DNA of 29,800 nt from JBEHWX01 sp048498995 (lineage in GTDB: Bacteria > Bacteroidota > Ignavibacteria > OLB7), in assembly GCA_048498995.1 (NCBI GenBank), contig JBEHWX010000074.1, forward strand, positions 1-29,800, in the 5' to 3' direction. Below, piece by piece: positions 1 through 8,254 of the stretch. The translations under genes were made by a program, and so were the position numbers. The notes beneath the pieces are model-generated. The model saw only the letters and a list, made by a program, of their open reading frames with translations. It did no database searches and was not told the origin of the DNA. The stretch's first letter is position 1. Each line of letters opens with the position of its first letter.

Positions 1-26
1 GTGGGAGAGTAGGACGCCGCCAAGAT
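1..26 (+). rRNA. rrf: 5S ribosomal RNA, 3' end only
   Basis: The first bases, GTGGGAGAGTAGGACGCCGC followed by CAAGAT, match the conserved 3' end of bacterial 5S rRNA (helix IV/V segment GNGAGAGTAGG..NNGCCA). The rest of the gene lies left of the window. The exact 3' end is estimated. A strong hairpin follows within 10 bases, as expected at the end of an rRNA operon. Confidence 0.85.
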
Positions 27-33
27 TTTTATC

Positions 34-65
34 ACATGCCCTTCGGGTTCTCCCGAAGGGCATGT
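34..65 (+). terminator. rRNA operon terminator hairpin
   Basis: A perfect 14-bp stem (34-47 with 52-65) closes a 4-base loop TTCT and is followed by a short T-rich tail (TCTGTTAT). It sits directly after the 5S rRNA end and is the natural intrinsic terminator of the rRNA operon. Confidence 0.85.
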
Positions 66-182
66 TCTGTTATAGACCCAACCCTCTCCGATCGACTCCT
101 CACCCACTCCCGTCCACGCCCGATGTGAGTGACCAATGCGCCCACATCTTCGATCCATGAAGGCGGCGGCAGGAACCTCCAT

Positions 183-284
183 GATAGCGATGCCGATTGA
201 TATCGATGGCGGTTGATATCGATGGCGATCGATACCGATGGCGGTTGATATCGATGGCGATTGATATCGATGGCGGTTGATATC
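183..284. repeat. 16-nt tandem array with 32-nt higher-order period
   Basis: Six 16-nt units start at 183, 199, 215, 231, 247 and 263, and a seventh decays after GATATC at 279. The consensus is GATATCGATGGCGRTY. Units alternate between endings GGTT and GATT/GATC, giving a 32-nt higher-order period. Each unit carries the palindromes GATATC and ATCGAT. There are no spacers, so this is a minisatellite and not a CRISPR array. Confidence 0.9.
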
Positions 285-289
285 CACCT

Positions 290-316
290 CGGTAGGCGCA
301 CGTCTTCAGCGTGCGC
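290..316 (-). repeat. dispersed REP-like palindromic repeat, copy 1
   Basis: Read on the minus strand it begins GCGCACGCTGAAGACGTGCG and ends CCTACCG, nearly identical to the copies at 21489 and 21550. CGCACG and CGTGCG pair around the loop CTGAAGA. Its presence more than 21 kb from the other copies marks it as a dispersed intergenic element. Confidence 0.8.
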
Positions 317-412
317 AATAGTGCAGCTCGAGGCCCGGACGCCCTTGATCAGCCAAACGGCGGGGCGGCCACGAGGGGTCGCCCGTACGCATGGATGGTA
401 CCCGGCGTTGTG

Positions 413-1150
413 CTAGATGGCAAGCGCTTCCCGAATCTGCTTCGCCCGCCGGCGCGCCACCGGAATCCTCGTCCCATCCCCCAGCTTCAGCGCGTAGGTT
501 CCTCCAAACCATTTCACGACTTCGACCACCCGCGTGGCATTTACAAGAAACGATCGGTGCGGGCGAAGAAATGTCCGCGCGTCCAGCCGCCCCTCGAGCT
601 CGTCCAGCGTGAAATCGGTCGGGTAGATGCCATCAGCCGTGTGCACCTTCACCTCCTTCTCCTCAGCCTCGATCCATCCGATATCCTCGCACCGAATCAC
701 CTTGAGTTTGCGTCCCGCATGCACGGTCAGCCGCCGCAGCGGCTCCGCCACGCGTGTCCGTACCGCTTCCTCCATCTTCGGCCCCGCATCGGTACGGTTC
801 ATGTTAATCCTGCGCAGCGTCTCGGCCAGACGGCTCGCCCGTACCGGCTTCGTCAGATAATCCAGCGCGTGTACCTCGAACGCCCTGAGCGCGTGCTCAT
901 CGTAGGCCGTGACGAAGACGATATGCGGCCTCGGTTTCGGCAGCAGCTCCACCACGTCGAAACCGTCGAGCACCGGCATCCGCACGTCCAGAAACACCAC
1001 GTCGGGCCGCGACTCGTGAATGAGCGGAATGGCCGCCTGACCGCTTTCCGCCTCGCCGACCACTTCCACCGGAATTTCTCCCTCGGATAGAAGCATTCGC
1101 AGGCGCTGACGCGCAAGCTCCTCGTCGTCCACGATGATGGCTCTGATCAT
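413..1150 (-). CDS. LytTR-family two-component response regulator
   Basis: A 245-residue cytoplasmic DNA-binding regulator. Residues 1-120 are a receiver domain: acidic pair D8/D9, phosphoacceptor D55 in FLDVRMP, T81 and K101 in LTKP. Residues about 140-242 are a LytTR DNA-binding domain (LTVHAGRKLKVIRCEDIGWI, TFLRPHRSFLVN). The start ATG overlaps the stop of the upstream sensor kinase (ATGA), so the two are very probably translationally coupled and form one signalling pair. Family knowledge: LytTR regulators paired with LytS-type kinases control cell-surface, exopolysaccharide or transport genes. The signal and targets cannot be read from the sequence; the divergent secreted-protein gene at 2522 is one candidate. 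Confidence 0.93.
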   Translation of the reverse strand: MIRAIIVDDEELARQRLRMLLSEGEIPVEVVGEAESGQAAIPLIHESRPDVVFLDVRMPVLDGFDVVELLPKPRPHIVFVTAYDEHALRAFEVHALDYLTKPVRASRLAETLRRINMNRTDAGPKMEEAVRTRVAEPLRRLTVHAGRKLKVIRCEDIGWIEAEEKEVKVHTADGIYPTDFTLDELEGRLDARTFLRPHRSFLVNATRVVEVVKWFGGTYALKLGDGTRIPVARRRAKQIREALAI

Positions 1151-2274
1151 CCTCGATCCTCCCGCGATGAGGATGAGATTGCGGGACGGATCGGATTTCC
1201 CGTGCCGGCGAGCGTGCCTTCCGGGAGCTCCGCGTTGGGAATCGTCAGGCGCACGCCGTTCGGAAGAATCTCCATCGTCGCTTTTCCCCCAAGCTCGTGG
1301 AGGAGCCGGTCCCGCACATTCCCCAGACCGATTCCCATGGAGGTGAGCCGGTCCAGATCGGTGGTCGAAAATCCGGGGCCCGTGTCGGTCACCACGATCA
1401 CGGCCTCTCCTTCGGCGCTCGACGCGGAAATCCGAATCAGACAATCGCCGTCGATTGCGCCGAGGCCGTGCTTCACGGCGTTCTCCACGACCGGCTGAAG
1501 TATCAGACTCGGGACGGCGATCCGGAAAAGCTCGGGAGGCACATCGATCTCGACATTCATCCTGGCGCCAAACCGTGCCTTCTCGATCGAGAGGTAGAGC
1601 TTCACCGATGCAAGCTCGTCGGCGAGGGGAACCAGCGTGCGGGTCGATGCGCGGAGCGAGTATCTGAAGAGATCCGCAAGCGCCTGCGTCATCTCCTCGG
1701 CGCGCTCGGGAGCGGTGCGCGTCAGCGCGGCGATCGAGTTGAGGGAGTTGAACAGAAAGTGGGGATTGATCTGGGCGCGAAGCGCCTGAAGCTCGGCGCG
1801 CAGAGCCGCCTGCTCGGCATTCCGCATCCCCAGATAGAAGCGCCGCGCATATCCCCAGCCGTGGCCGAGGAGCGATCCGGTTACCGCGACGAGCAGAATG
1901 ATCGGCAGAATTCCATCGCGCACCGAAAATCGGAGCCAGGGGAGCTGGTGCAGCAGCCAGGTCGCCAGCAGAAAGGAGCCGATCATCGACACGAACTGAA
2001 TGGCGATGAGCGCCCCGACCGATGCCGGCGTGCGCAGTGGGATATAACGCTCGGCAATATCCGCCGAGAGAAACTGCGCCGTGAGCATCACCGTCGCGTA
2101 TACCACGCCGGTGACCATCGAGCCGATCACCAGTCCCAACTCGAAGTCGAAGCCGGCGATGAGAATATAGACTCCCACGCCCGTGACCATGCCGATGCCG
2201 AGGACCCACACCGCCACGCGCGCCATGCGCCGCGGCAGAGGCGGTAAAGGAGTATGGCCGAATGTCTCCTGCAT
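1147..2274 (-). CDS. LytS/YehU-type membrane sensor histidine kinase
   Basis: A 375-residue membrane kinase that should phosphorylate itself and then the LytTR regulator encoded next. Four hydrophobic segments fill about residues 18-150. The His_kinase domain follows, with QINPHFLFNSLNSI (phospho-acceptor H172) and then a HATPase_c domain: N-box VVENAVKHG at 262-270, DTGPGFS near 297-303, GIGLGNVRDRL near 314-324. No separate extracellular sensor domain is present, so the signal is probably sensed in or near the membrane. I chose the ATG at 2274 because TAGGA lies 6-7 bases upstream; a GTG at 2373 would add 33 residues and has no visible ribosome-binding site. Confidence 0.92.
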   Translation of the reverse strand: MQETFGHTPLPPLPRRMARVAVWVLGIGMVTGVGVYILIAGFDFELGLVIGSMVTGVVYATVMLTAQFLSADIAERYIPLRTPASVGALIAIQFVSMIGSFLLATWLLHQLPWLRFSVRDGILPIILLVAVTGSLLGHGWGYARRFYLGMRNAEQAALRAELQALRAQINPHFLFNSLNSIAALTRTAPERAEEMTQALADLFRYSLRASTRTLVPLADELASVKLYLSIEKARFGARMNVEIDVPPELFRIAVPSLILQPVVENAVKHGLGAIDGDCLIRISASSAEGEAVIVVTDTGPGFSTTDLDRLTSMGIGLGNVRDRLLHELGGKATMEILPNGVRLTIPNAELPEGTLAGTGNPIRPAISSSSREDRG

Positions 2275-2521
2275 GGATCGTCCTACCGGTATGAGTAGCG
2301 AGCGCCGTCGTGAATCTTCGCGGTCAATATATTCCCGCCGCCTCTGAATCGGAATGTCCCGCCACGATGGCACCGCCGTTCGTCGTCGTAAATCGACCGT
2401 TCATCATCTCTGAATGCCGTACATCCTCCAACCCGCGCTTCCGCGTACCCTGACCGCTACGTTTGCCGCCAATACATGCGATCGGTTGATTCCATTCAGT
2501 CATCATGGAGATGGAAAACAG

Positions 2522-3454
2522 ATGAAGCTTCTACGGACCGCTCTCAGCGTGGCGGCATGTCTGCTGTCGGCTCATGCCATCGTGCGTGCCCAGCTGAACA
2601 TGTTCCCGGTGCAGGAGGGAATGAGCGATGCCAGCCAGCACGCGGAGGAGAGTTTCGCGGCGGACGCCCGCCTGATTCTGGTCGGGGCTCTCGGAGACAC
2701 CACGGTGTCGGGCGCGGGGGGACCGGTCGAGCTGCGCATCGATCTGACCACCGGCATGGCGAACGCCTGGGCCTATGCGTTCTATTCCTCCTCGCTCGAC
2801 TCGATCGCCACCTATGTCGTGGTGGACATTCCGATGATGGGACGTCAGGTGTTCGACGGCTTCCTTCCGGCGTCGCCGCCGCCGGGAACCGAGAGCGGCG
2901 TCGACACATCGGCTCCCTTCCTTCCGAGCGATCGCATGGTCGCGCGTCTGAAGGAAGACACGACCTTCGCGCGCTATCGGACAGACATTCCGTTCCGCCA
3001 GCCGCATCTGATCGGCATCCGCCAGCTGACGGCGGCCGAAACGTCAACTCTTCCCGCGACGTTCGGGACCGGATCACCAACATGGCACGTGGAGTTCGAC
3101 GGCGGGCGGGATACCTCGATGCGATGCTACGTCTCGGCGCTGACCGGGGAAACGTACTGCGTGCGCGGCACCGCGGCGGCCGCGGTGGAAGAGACCCGCG
3201 ACGACGCCACGTCGACGGGGGCCGGCTGTGTGTCGCTCGGGGAAGGGCGGTTCCTGCTGACGGCGCGAAGCCTGGATCGGCCGACGATGGCGCTCTACAC
3301 GGTCGACGGCTCACGCGTCGATCTGGAGTTGATGCCGAGGAGAGAGGGGGAGATCTGGACGGCGCGGATGGATCTTGCCGCTCTTCCCGCCGGCGCCTAC
3401 TTCTGCCGGATCGAAGGCCGGGGATGGAGCCGGACATTTCCGCTCGCCCGTTGA
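2522..3454 (+). CDS. secreted protein with T9SS-like C-terminal domain
   Basis: A 310-residue protein. Residues 1-24 form a signal peptide (LLRTALSVAACLLSAHAIVRA|Q region). The middle is unrecognised; its first part (FAADARLILVGALGD, LRIDLTTGMANAWAYAFYS) looks like a compact alpha/beta module. The last 75 residues (FLLTARSLDRPTMALYTVDG ... LAALPAGAYFCRIEGRG ... FPLAR) have the layout of a type-A T9SS sorting domain, although the usual PNP motif is absent. The start ATG at 2522 puts the signal peptide at the N-terminus and has GGAG upstream at 2507-2510. It is divergent from the LytS/LytTR pair. Function unknown; export and surface display are inferred. Confidence 0.8.
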   Translation: MKLLRTALSVAACLLSAHAIVRAQLNMFPVQEGMSDASQHAEESFAADARLILVGALGDTTVSGAGGPVELRIDLTTGMANAWAYAFYSSSLDSIATYVVVDIPMMGRQVFDGFLPASPPPGTESGVDTSAPFLPSDRMVARLKEDTTFARYRTDIPFRQPHLIGIRQLTAAETSTLPATFGTGSPTWHVEFDGGRDTSMRCYVSALTGETYCVRGTAAAAVEETRDDATSTGAGCVSLGEGRFLLTARSLDRPTMALYTVDGSRVDLELMPRREGEIWTARMDLAALPAGAYFCRIEGRGWSRTFPLAR

Positions 3455-3554
3455 TGTGAGCCGCGCCGGAGCTCGCGGAGGATTTCGAGGTGGGGTGATC
3501 GACGTACCCTTCCCGACGCATGACCGCGATCGTCACGAGCGGTGGAGGTGAAGT

Positions 3555-3653
3555 ATGAATGGGAAGCAAACGAGAAGAAGGATCGACGACGTGGCGGTCC
3601 GGGAGGAGAGGATCACACGCATCGGCGCGGTTCCCGGGACGGTGACATGGTGA
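3555..3653 (+). CDS. candidate 32-residue small protein
   Basis: A short frame starts at ATG 3555 and ends at TGA 3651-3653. It is supported mainly by a good ribosome-binding site, GGAGGTG, 4 bases upstream of the start. The product is basic (MNGKQTRRRIDDVAVREER...) with no signal peptide or membrane segment. Nothing else supports it, and in GC-rich DNA such frames are common by chance. Confidence 0.2.
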   Translation: MNGKQTRRRIDDVAVREERITRIGAVPGTVTW

Positions 3654-3908
3654 AATGAGTCCGCTCTCCGCGACGCGAAGCCGTGTGCCGGCTCTCCTCG
3701 TCATCGCGTTACATCAGATTCGACACGCCGGCGGGCACGGATCGGTCGCGGAGAGTCGGGCTCGTCTTCGGAATCCGGGAGCATGGGGAACCCCTCGATC
3801 TATGGATTGAAGATGAATGCCGTCACCAGATGAATATTCGCCACGAAGGCCCGGCAGGTCGGCAAGGTGGAGCTAGCGCCGACATGCCGAGCCGTGGCGA
3901 GAGCACTC

Positions 3909-3938
3909 CGGAGGACCGCCGCGGTGGGCCGTCCTCCG
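3909..3938 (-). terminator. hairpin downstream of the vWA gene
   Basis: An 8-bp stem (3909-3916 with 3931-3938) continues after a C-C mismatch with three more pairs around the loop GCGGTG. It lies 9 bases past the vWA stop codon on the minus strand. There is no T-tract, so it is a weak intrinsic terminator or an mRNA 3'-end stabiliser. Confidence 0.4.
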
Positions 3939-3947
3939 TCGACGCCC

Positions 3948-6101
3948 TCAGTTTCCGATCGTTGTGGTGCGTCGATATGCTTCGACCATGGAAAGAAACT
4001 CTCCGCGATGTCCGTCGAGATCGGAGCCTCGTCCGGCGCGGGCCAGCGAGATCACGTCGTCGATGGAAGCGCTTCCCTTGTAGCTCGAGCCGCGCAGGAG
4101 CAGGCCGAGCTCGGCAACCGAGGCGGCGAAGCGCATATCTTCACTTGCCGATCCGATCGCGATGTCGGACGCCTCCACCGGATGGTGGATCAGCCGGCTC
4201 ACCGAGTCGCTCGGCTGCTTGTAGCGGAGCCGCACCGCCATCATCTCATCCTGACTCAGCCCCGGCGGGATAACGCCGAGCGACGCCCCTCCGAATCCGT
4301 CGACGCGGGTCGAGGAAAGGTCGATACCGCTTCCGCTCTTGTCGGCCGCGCGACCGGGGACGATCTCATAGAGCGCGGTCACCGAGTGCCCGGCGCCCAG
4401 CTCACCGGCGTCCTTCCTGTCGTCGGTGAAATCCTCCGCGGTCAGCATCCTGTTTTCGTAGCCGATAAGCCGGTACGACGCCACCTTCTCCGGATTGAAC
4501 TCGACCTGGATCTTCACATCCTTGGCGATCGTGAAGAGCGTGCCGGCAAGCTCGGAGACCAGTACGCGCCGCGCCTCGTCGAGCCGGTCGAGGTAGTAGT
4601 AGTTGCCGTTGCCGTGGTCCGCCAGCTGCTCCATCGTCGCATCCTGATAATTCCCGGTGCCGACGCCGAGCGCCGTCAGGAACACCCCATCCTTCCGCTC
4701 CTCCTCGATCATGGCCACCAGCTCCGTGATGCTGGTGACGCCGACGTTGAAGTCGCCATCGGTGGCGAGTATCACGCGGTTGTTGCCGGAGGGGCGCATG
4801 TTCGCGCGCGCCACCTGATAGGCACGCCTGATCCCGGCCTCGCCGGCCGTCGAGCCTCCCGCGCCCAGCCTGTCGATCGCGTCGATGATCTCCTTCTTCT
4901 TCGCGCCGGAGGTGGAGGGGAGCACCAGTCCGGCGGCACCGGCATAGGTCACGATCGCCACCCGATCCTCCTCGCGAAGCTTCTCGACCAGGAGCTTCAA
5001 TGCCGATTTGAGGAGCGGGAGCTTATCCTCGCTGTTCATCGAGCCGGAGACGTCGATCAGGAACACCAGGTTGGCCGGCGGCATCGCCTCTTCATCGACG
5101 CGGCGCCCCTGCAGGCCGATCCGCACCAGACGGTGCGACGGATCCCACGGACACCGCGCCATCTCCGTCGTGATCGAGAAGGGATGCTCGTCGATCGGGT
5201 TCGGGTATTCGTAGCGGAAGTAGTTGATCATCTCCTCGATGCGGACGGCATCACGTGGCGGTGCCTGACCGCCGGAGATGAAGCGGCGTACGTTCGTATA
5301 CGAGGCGGCATCCACGTCGATCGAAAAGGTGGAGAAGGGCTCCGCTCGTGGCGCCACGAAGCGGTTCTCCACGATCGGATTGTATCCCTCGCCCGAGGCG
5401 ACCGTGTCGGAGGCACCCTGAACGTTTCCGCTCCTGGAGGCATGCTCATCGTACTCGGCCGTCGGCCCCGACGAAACGACCGCGACGGTGGGATAGACGG
5501 CGCTCGACGCGGCGCCGAACGCGCCCTGAAAGCTCGCATCGCCGGACTCGCTCCCGGCCGCCCGTCCCCCGCGGACTCTGATCTGCGTCTCCTGCGGACG
5601 GTCGGTTCTGGGAGAGTGTGCCACGGCCTGTGACGATCCGGGAGGAGCCAGTGCCACCGCACCCTGCAGCGATGTGCGCGCGCTGCGCTCGAGATCGTCC
5701 GCGGAGGTGCTCCGTACCGTCGCCGCGCGATCCGGGCGTGCCGGTGCACGGGCCCCCGAGACGATCACCATCTTTCCCTGCACGCCGCCGGTCGCGAGCC
5801 GGACATCGAGTGTCGTCGTGGCGTGCACGCGGATCTGGACGTTGTGTGTCTGCTTCTGATATCCGACGGCGGAGAACTCGATGTCATGGGCGCCGGCCTT
5901 GATGTTCGCGATGAGATATCTCCCATCGGGGGCCTTCGCATAGGCACCCTGTTTGGTGCCGGCGATGCGTATCGTGGCGCCGACGATCGGCTTGCCATCG
6001 CGGTCGAGCACATGGCCCGAAAGGCTGGCACTATCCTGCGCGAGGGCGTTGAAGCCGGGCGCGACGAGCAGGAGGAGGAAGAGGAGAATCGATCGTTTCA
6101 T
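3948..6101 (-). CDS. YfbK-type vWA protein with CarboxypepD_reg and plug-like head
   Basis: A 717-residue exported protein. Residues 1-21 are a signal peptide ending ALAQ. Residues about 25-103 are a CarboxypepD_reg-like beta-sandwich (LSGHVLDRDGKPIVGATI). Residues 110-185 resemble the start of a TonB-receptor plug (SADDLERSARTSLQGAVALA, then ETQIRVRGGR), but no barrel follows. Residues about 240-345 match the vWF-N domain of YfbK-like proteins (FSTFSIDVDAASYTNVRRF, RIEEMINYF). The vWA domain at about 345-520 has an intact MIDAS (D350-x-S352-x-S354). Residues 530-715 match the DUF3520 tail (LAGTLFTIAKDVKIQVEFNP). ATG 6101 is preferred because AGGGAG lies 8 bases upstream; a GTG at 6110 would overlap that site. 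The vWA part probably binds a metal ion and a protein ligand in the envelope. Confidence 0.9.
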   Translation of the reverse strand: MKRSILLFLLLLVAPGFNALAQDSASLSGHVLDRDGKPIVGATIRIAGTKQGAYAKAPDGRYLIANIKAGAHDIEFSAVGYQKQTHNVQIRVHATTTLDVRLATGGVQGKMVIVSGARAPARPDRAATVRSTSADDLERSARTSLQGAVALAPPGSSQAVAHSPRTDRPQETQIRVRGGRAAGSESGDASFQGAFGAASSAVYPTVAVVSSGPTAEYDEHASRSGNVQGASDTVASGEGYNPIVENRFVAPRAEPFSTFSIDVDAASYTNVRRFISGGQAPPRDAVRIEEMINYFRYEYPNPIDEHPFSITTEMARCPWDPSHRLVRIGLQGRRVDEEAMPPANLVFLIDVSGSMNSEDKLPLLKSALKLLVEKLREEDRVAIVTYAGAAGLVLPSTSGAKKKEIIDAIDRLGAGGSTAGEAGIRRAYQVARANMRPSGNNRVILATDGDFNVGVTSITELVAMIEEERKDGVFLTALGVGTGNYQDATMEQLADHGNGNYYYLDRLDEARRVLVSELAGTLFTIAKDVKIQVEFNPEKVASYRLIGYENRMLTAEDFTDDRKDAGELGAGHSVTALYEIVPGRAADKSGSGIDLSSTRVDGFGGASLGVIPPGLSQDEMMAVRLRYKQPSDSVSRLIHHPVEASDIAIGSASEDMRFAASVAELGLLLRGSSYKGSASIDDVISLARAGRGSDLDGHRGEFLSMVEAYRRTTTIGN

Positions 6102-6195
6102 CGTTGGCACTCCCTGGTACTACGTGGATTCGTCGTTCGTATCATTCGTCATCGTTCGCCGCGCACGGCACGGCATGCATTGCCGCACGTCGTGA

Positions 6196-6690
6196 TTACC
6201 TGGTGCCGCCATCGGAGCCGACTATGATCCCCGCCGCCGTCATGAGCGATGCATGTATCGAGGTACGTGTCGTCATGGCGAGCTCTTCGCTCGAGCAACG
6301 TCTGATGGCGTAGCATTGATCGCGGTGCAGAGGATCCGCGGACAGATCGACAAACGCCCATTTCCCTACCGGGCATCCCATGAAGAGCGTGATGTCGAGC
6401 GTCGTCGTCAGATCACCATCTATGCGGATCTTCTTGGTCCTCCTATGAAATCCGATCAAGCTCGTCGCCGTGGTATATGTGCCGAACGGAACACCGTCGA
6501 TTGTAAAGGCTCCATCCGGGGCTTGGGAATACCCACGCCATCCGAGCTCCTCGATAACGACCGTTGCACCGATGATCGGACGGCCATCCGATTCCGTCAC
6601 GTGGCCGGAGAGCGTGCCGGTCGACTGTGCCGCCAGACGCGGCGCGATGCAGAAGAGAAAGAGGGGTGAAAGAAGCAGCGCTCGTCGCAT
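6196..6690 (-). CDS. small exported CarboxypepD_reg-like protein
   Basis: A 164-residue protein. Residues 1-20 are a signal peptide (LLLSPLFLFCIAPRLAAQ). Then comes one CarboxypepD_reg-like domain (GTLSGHVTESDGRPIIGATV, APDGAFTIDGVPFGTY), and a C-terminal stretch (RRCSSEELAMTTRTSIHASL) that lines up with the plug-like segment of the vWA protein encoded next on the same strand. It stops where that protein continues into its vWF-N and vWA domains. GGGAG lies 9 bases before ATG 6690. The gap to the vWA gene is 94 bases, so cotranscription is plausible. Function unknown; a periplasmic or outer-membrane location is inferred. Confidence 0.8.
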   Translation of the reverse strand: MRRALLLSPLFLFCIAPRLAAQSTGTLSGHVTESDGRPIIGATVVIEELGWRGYSQAPDGAFTIDGVPFGTYTTATSLIGFHRRTKKIRIDGDLTTTLDITLFMGCPVGKWAFVDLSADPLHRDQCYAIRRCSSEELAMTTRTSIHASLMTAAGIIVGSDGGTR

Positions 6691-6840
6691 GTGGGTGTTC
6701 TCCCATGGATCCGGATGGCATCCGCTGGGGATCGATGCCGTCCAATCGTGAAGTGGCAATTCTTCAGGGGCGTTCGAAGCGGAGATCCTCATCGGATCGT
6801 CCCGACCGGATCGTCTCGCATTGCGGGGTGCCGGCCGGTC

Positions 6841-7332
6841 TCACCAAGGGCCACGGACATTGCGGAGGGGCGTATCCTCGCCGGTGTTCATGTTCCCATG
6901 AAGTCTCGCGCCCGCGGCCGCGTCGACGCCATCATCGGAGGTGCCGCGCACGGTGCCGGCACGGTCGTGATGCAGCACGCCGGCGGGACCGGGGCGGACG
7001 ACCGTCCTGCTGGCCGCGCCCGGGTACACCCGCAGGTCGAGCAGCGTGGTCTCATCTCCGCAGATGCGCGTGGTCTGTATCGTGGCGTGACATTCCTCGG
7101 CGGTCACTTTCACCGCGCAGACGCCGACCGGCGCCCCGGCGATCAGGAAGCGTCCGTCGGGGGCGCGGGAGACCGCCGTCTGTCCGGTCTCCTCGATCCT
7201 GATCACCGCGCCGATCACCGGCCTGTCGTGGATATCCACCACGTGGCCGGAGAGCGTGCCGGTCATCTGGGCCATGGCCATCAGCGTGGAGCCGAGCAGG
7301 ATGGGGAGGAGAAGCAGGAGAGTACGCCGCAT
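6841..7332 (-). CDS. small exported CarboxypepD_reg-like protein, second paralogue
   Basis: A 163-residue paralogue of the 164-residue protein at 6196-6690. It has a signal peptide (RTLLLLLPILLGSTLMAMAQ), a CarboxypepD_reg-like domain (GTLSGHVVDIHDRPVIGAVI, APDGRFLIAGAPVG) and the same degenerate plug-like tail (DRAGTVRGTSDDGVDAAAGA). Four cysteine-containing positions in the second half are not shared with the vWA protein. GGAG lies 7 bases before ATG 7332; the ATG at 7353 has no such site. It is the first of three related minus-strand genes. Function unknown. Confidence 0.78.
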   Translation of the reverse strand: MRRTLLLLLPILLGSTLMAMAQMTGTLSGHVVDIHDRPVIGAVIRIEETGQTAVSRAPDGRFLIAGAPVGVCAVKVTAEECHATIQTTRICGDETTLLDLRVYPGAASRTVVRPGPAGVLHHDRAGTVRGTSDDGVDAAAGARLHGNMNTGEDTPLRNVRGPW

Positions 7333-7548
7333 GAGGATGCTCCGAATGTTCATCGCGACCGCCGGTCGCCCGCGCATGTGCTCCCCGTGCGAGGAGCGGT
7401 GCCGGGCTCGTGAGGCGCGACATCACAACCTACACCTCGGTGTGAGGAAATGTTACCAGGCTGGCGCGGGGAGGATGAAATGGCGACGTTCGACGCGGGT
7501 GCGCGCAGGGTGGCGCCGCATCGACCATGAACTGACGGGGGATGGACC

Positions 7549-8238
7549 ATGATCGCACGACATCGGATCGCGCACTTCTTCTGCTGGCTATTCGCGATTG
7601 CCGTGATCGGCGGGTGCGGACGCCGTGGGGCGCCGGGTGATGAGACGGTGACCAAGGGGGCGGTGACGGTTCCGGGGCAGAGGAGCAGCTGGCTCCCGAA
7701 GCGGGAAGCGCGGAAGACCGATTCGATCAACCTGGAGGGAGCGACCGAGAAGCTCGAGATGACGCTCTTCGATCCGGGCCTTCTCTTCAGCACCTACTAT
7801 CCCTCGGACATGGTGGCCGAGCGGCTGCCGGCCGAGGATGGAGCCAAGGTGCGCTTCCACGCCAACTTCGGCGGCGTCGAGAACAAGGACGTCTACATGG
7901 AGATATTCCTTCTGAAGGAGGCGGGGGAGCTGATGGACATGAAGTCGAGGATCCTCGGCGGCGACGGGATGATGGCGACCAACGGCTGGCAGGTGGAGCC
8001 GGCGCATGCGACGGTGGGTGATCTCTGCCCCTGGGCGCACGAATCCTATTCCTTCGTCGATCCCCGCGTGCGTCCGGCGGCCACGGTGCAGGTCTGCGTC
8101 GGGCTCCACAAGGACCGCCCCTTCTACGTGATCCTCCACTATCCGATGGAGTATTCCGAGGGGTTCGCGCCGCGCGCCGGGCTGATCCTCCGGAATATCC
8201 GCTGGGAGGACAACGGCGACCCGCTTCGCCGGCAATGA
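7549..8238 (+). CDS. predicted lipoprotein of unknown function
   Basis: A 229-residue protein with a type II signal peptide: hydrophobic core FFCWLFAIAVIGG followed by the lipobox cysteine at residue 23 (VIGGC). The mature part has no repeats or membrane segments and matches no family I can name. Visible features include an alternating beta-like stretch (KVRFHANFGGVENKDVYMEI), aromatic-rich segments and two cysteines, in GDLCPW and VQVCVG, that could form a disulfide. GGGGGAT lies just upstream of the start ATG. It converges on the glycosyltransferase-like gene with 16 bases between the stop codons. Probably anchored in the envelope. Confidence 0.8.
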   Translation: MIARHRIAHFFCWLFAIAVIGGCGRRGAPGDETVTKGAVTVPGQRSSWLPKREARKTDSINLEGATEKLEMTLFDPGLLFSTYYPSDMVAERLPAEDGAKVRFHANFGGVENKDVYMEIFLLKEAGELMDMKSRILGGDGMMATNGWQVEPAHATVGDLCPWAHESYSFVDPRVRPAATVQVCVGLHKDRPFYVILHYPMEYSEGFAPRAGLILRNIRWEDNGDPLRRQ

Positions 8239-8254
8239 TCGCCGTGGGGCCTGA

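Larger units (their letters stand above)
66..412. other. gene-free stretch with repeats
   Basis: No convincing gene. It contains a six-unit 16-nt tandem array (183-278), one inverted copy of a dispersed palindromic repeat (290-316) and a weak hairpin at 363-384 (8-bp stem, loop ACGAGG) that could end the LytTR transcript arriving from the right. Short reading frames over the array only translate the repeat. Confidence 0.7.
3455..3947. other. gene-poor interval
   Basis: No conserved gene recognised. It holds one candidate micro-ORF with a strong ribosome-binding site (3555-3653) and a hairpin at 3909-3938 just beyond the end of the vWA gene. Otherwise I see nothing in it. Confidence 0.6.

Noticed and set aside
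183..284. CRISPR array
   Set aside because: Units are directly adjacent with no unique spacers, are only 16 nt long, and no cas gene is near.
413..2209. Single 598-residue protein spanning the response regulator and part of the kinase region
   Set aside because: The upstream part is an out-of-frame reading of the kinase gene. The receiver domain starts at ATG 1150 and overlaps the kinase stop.
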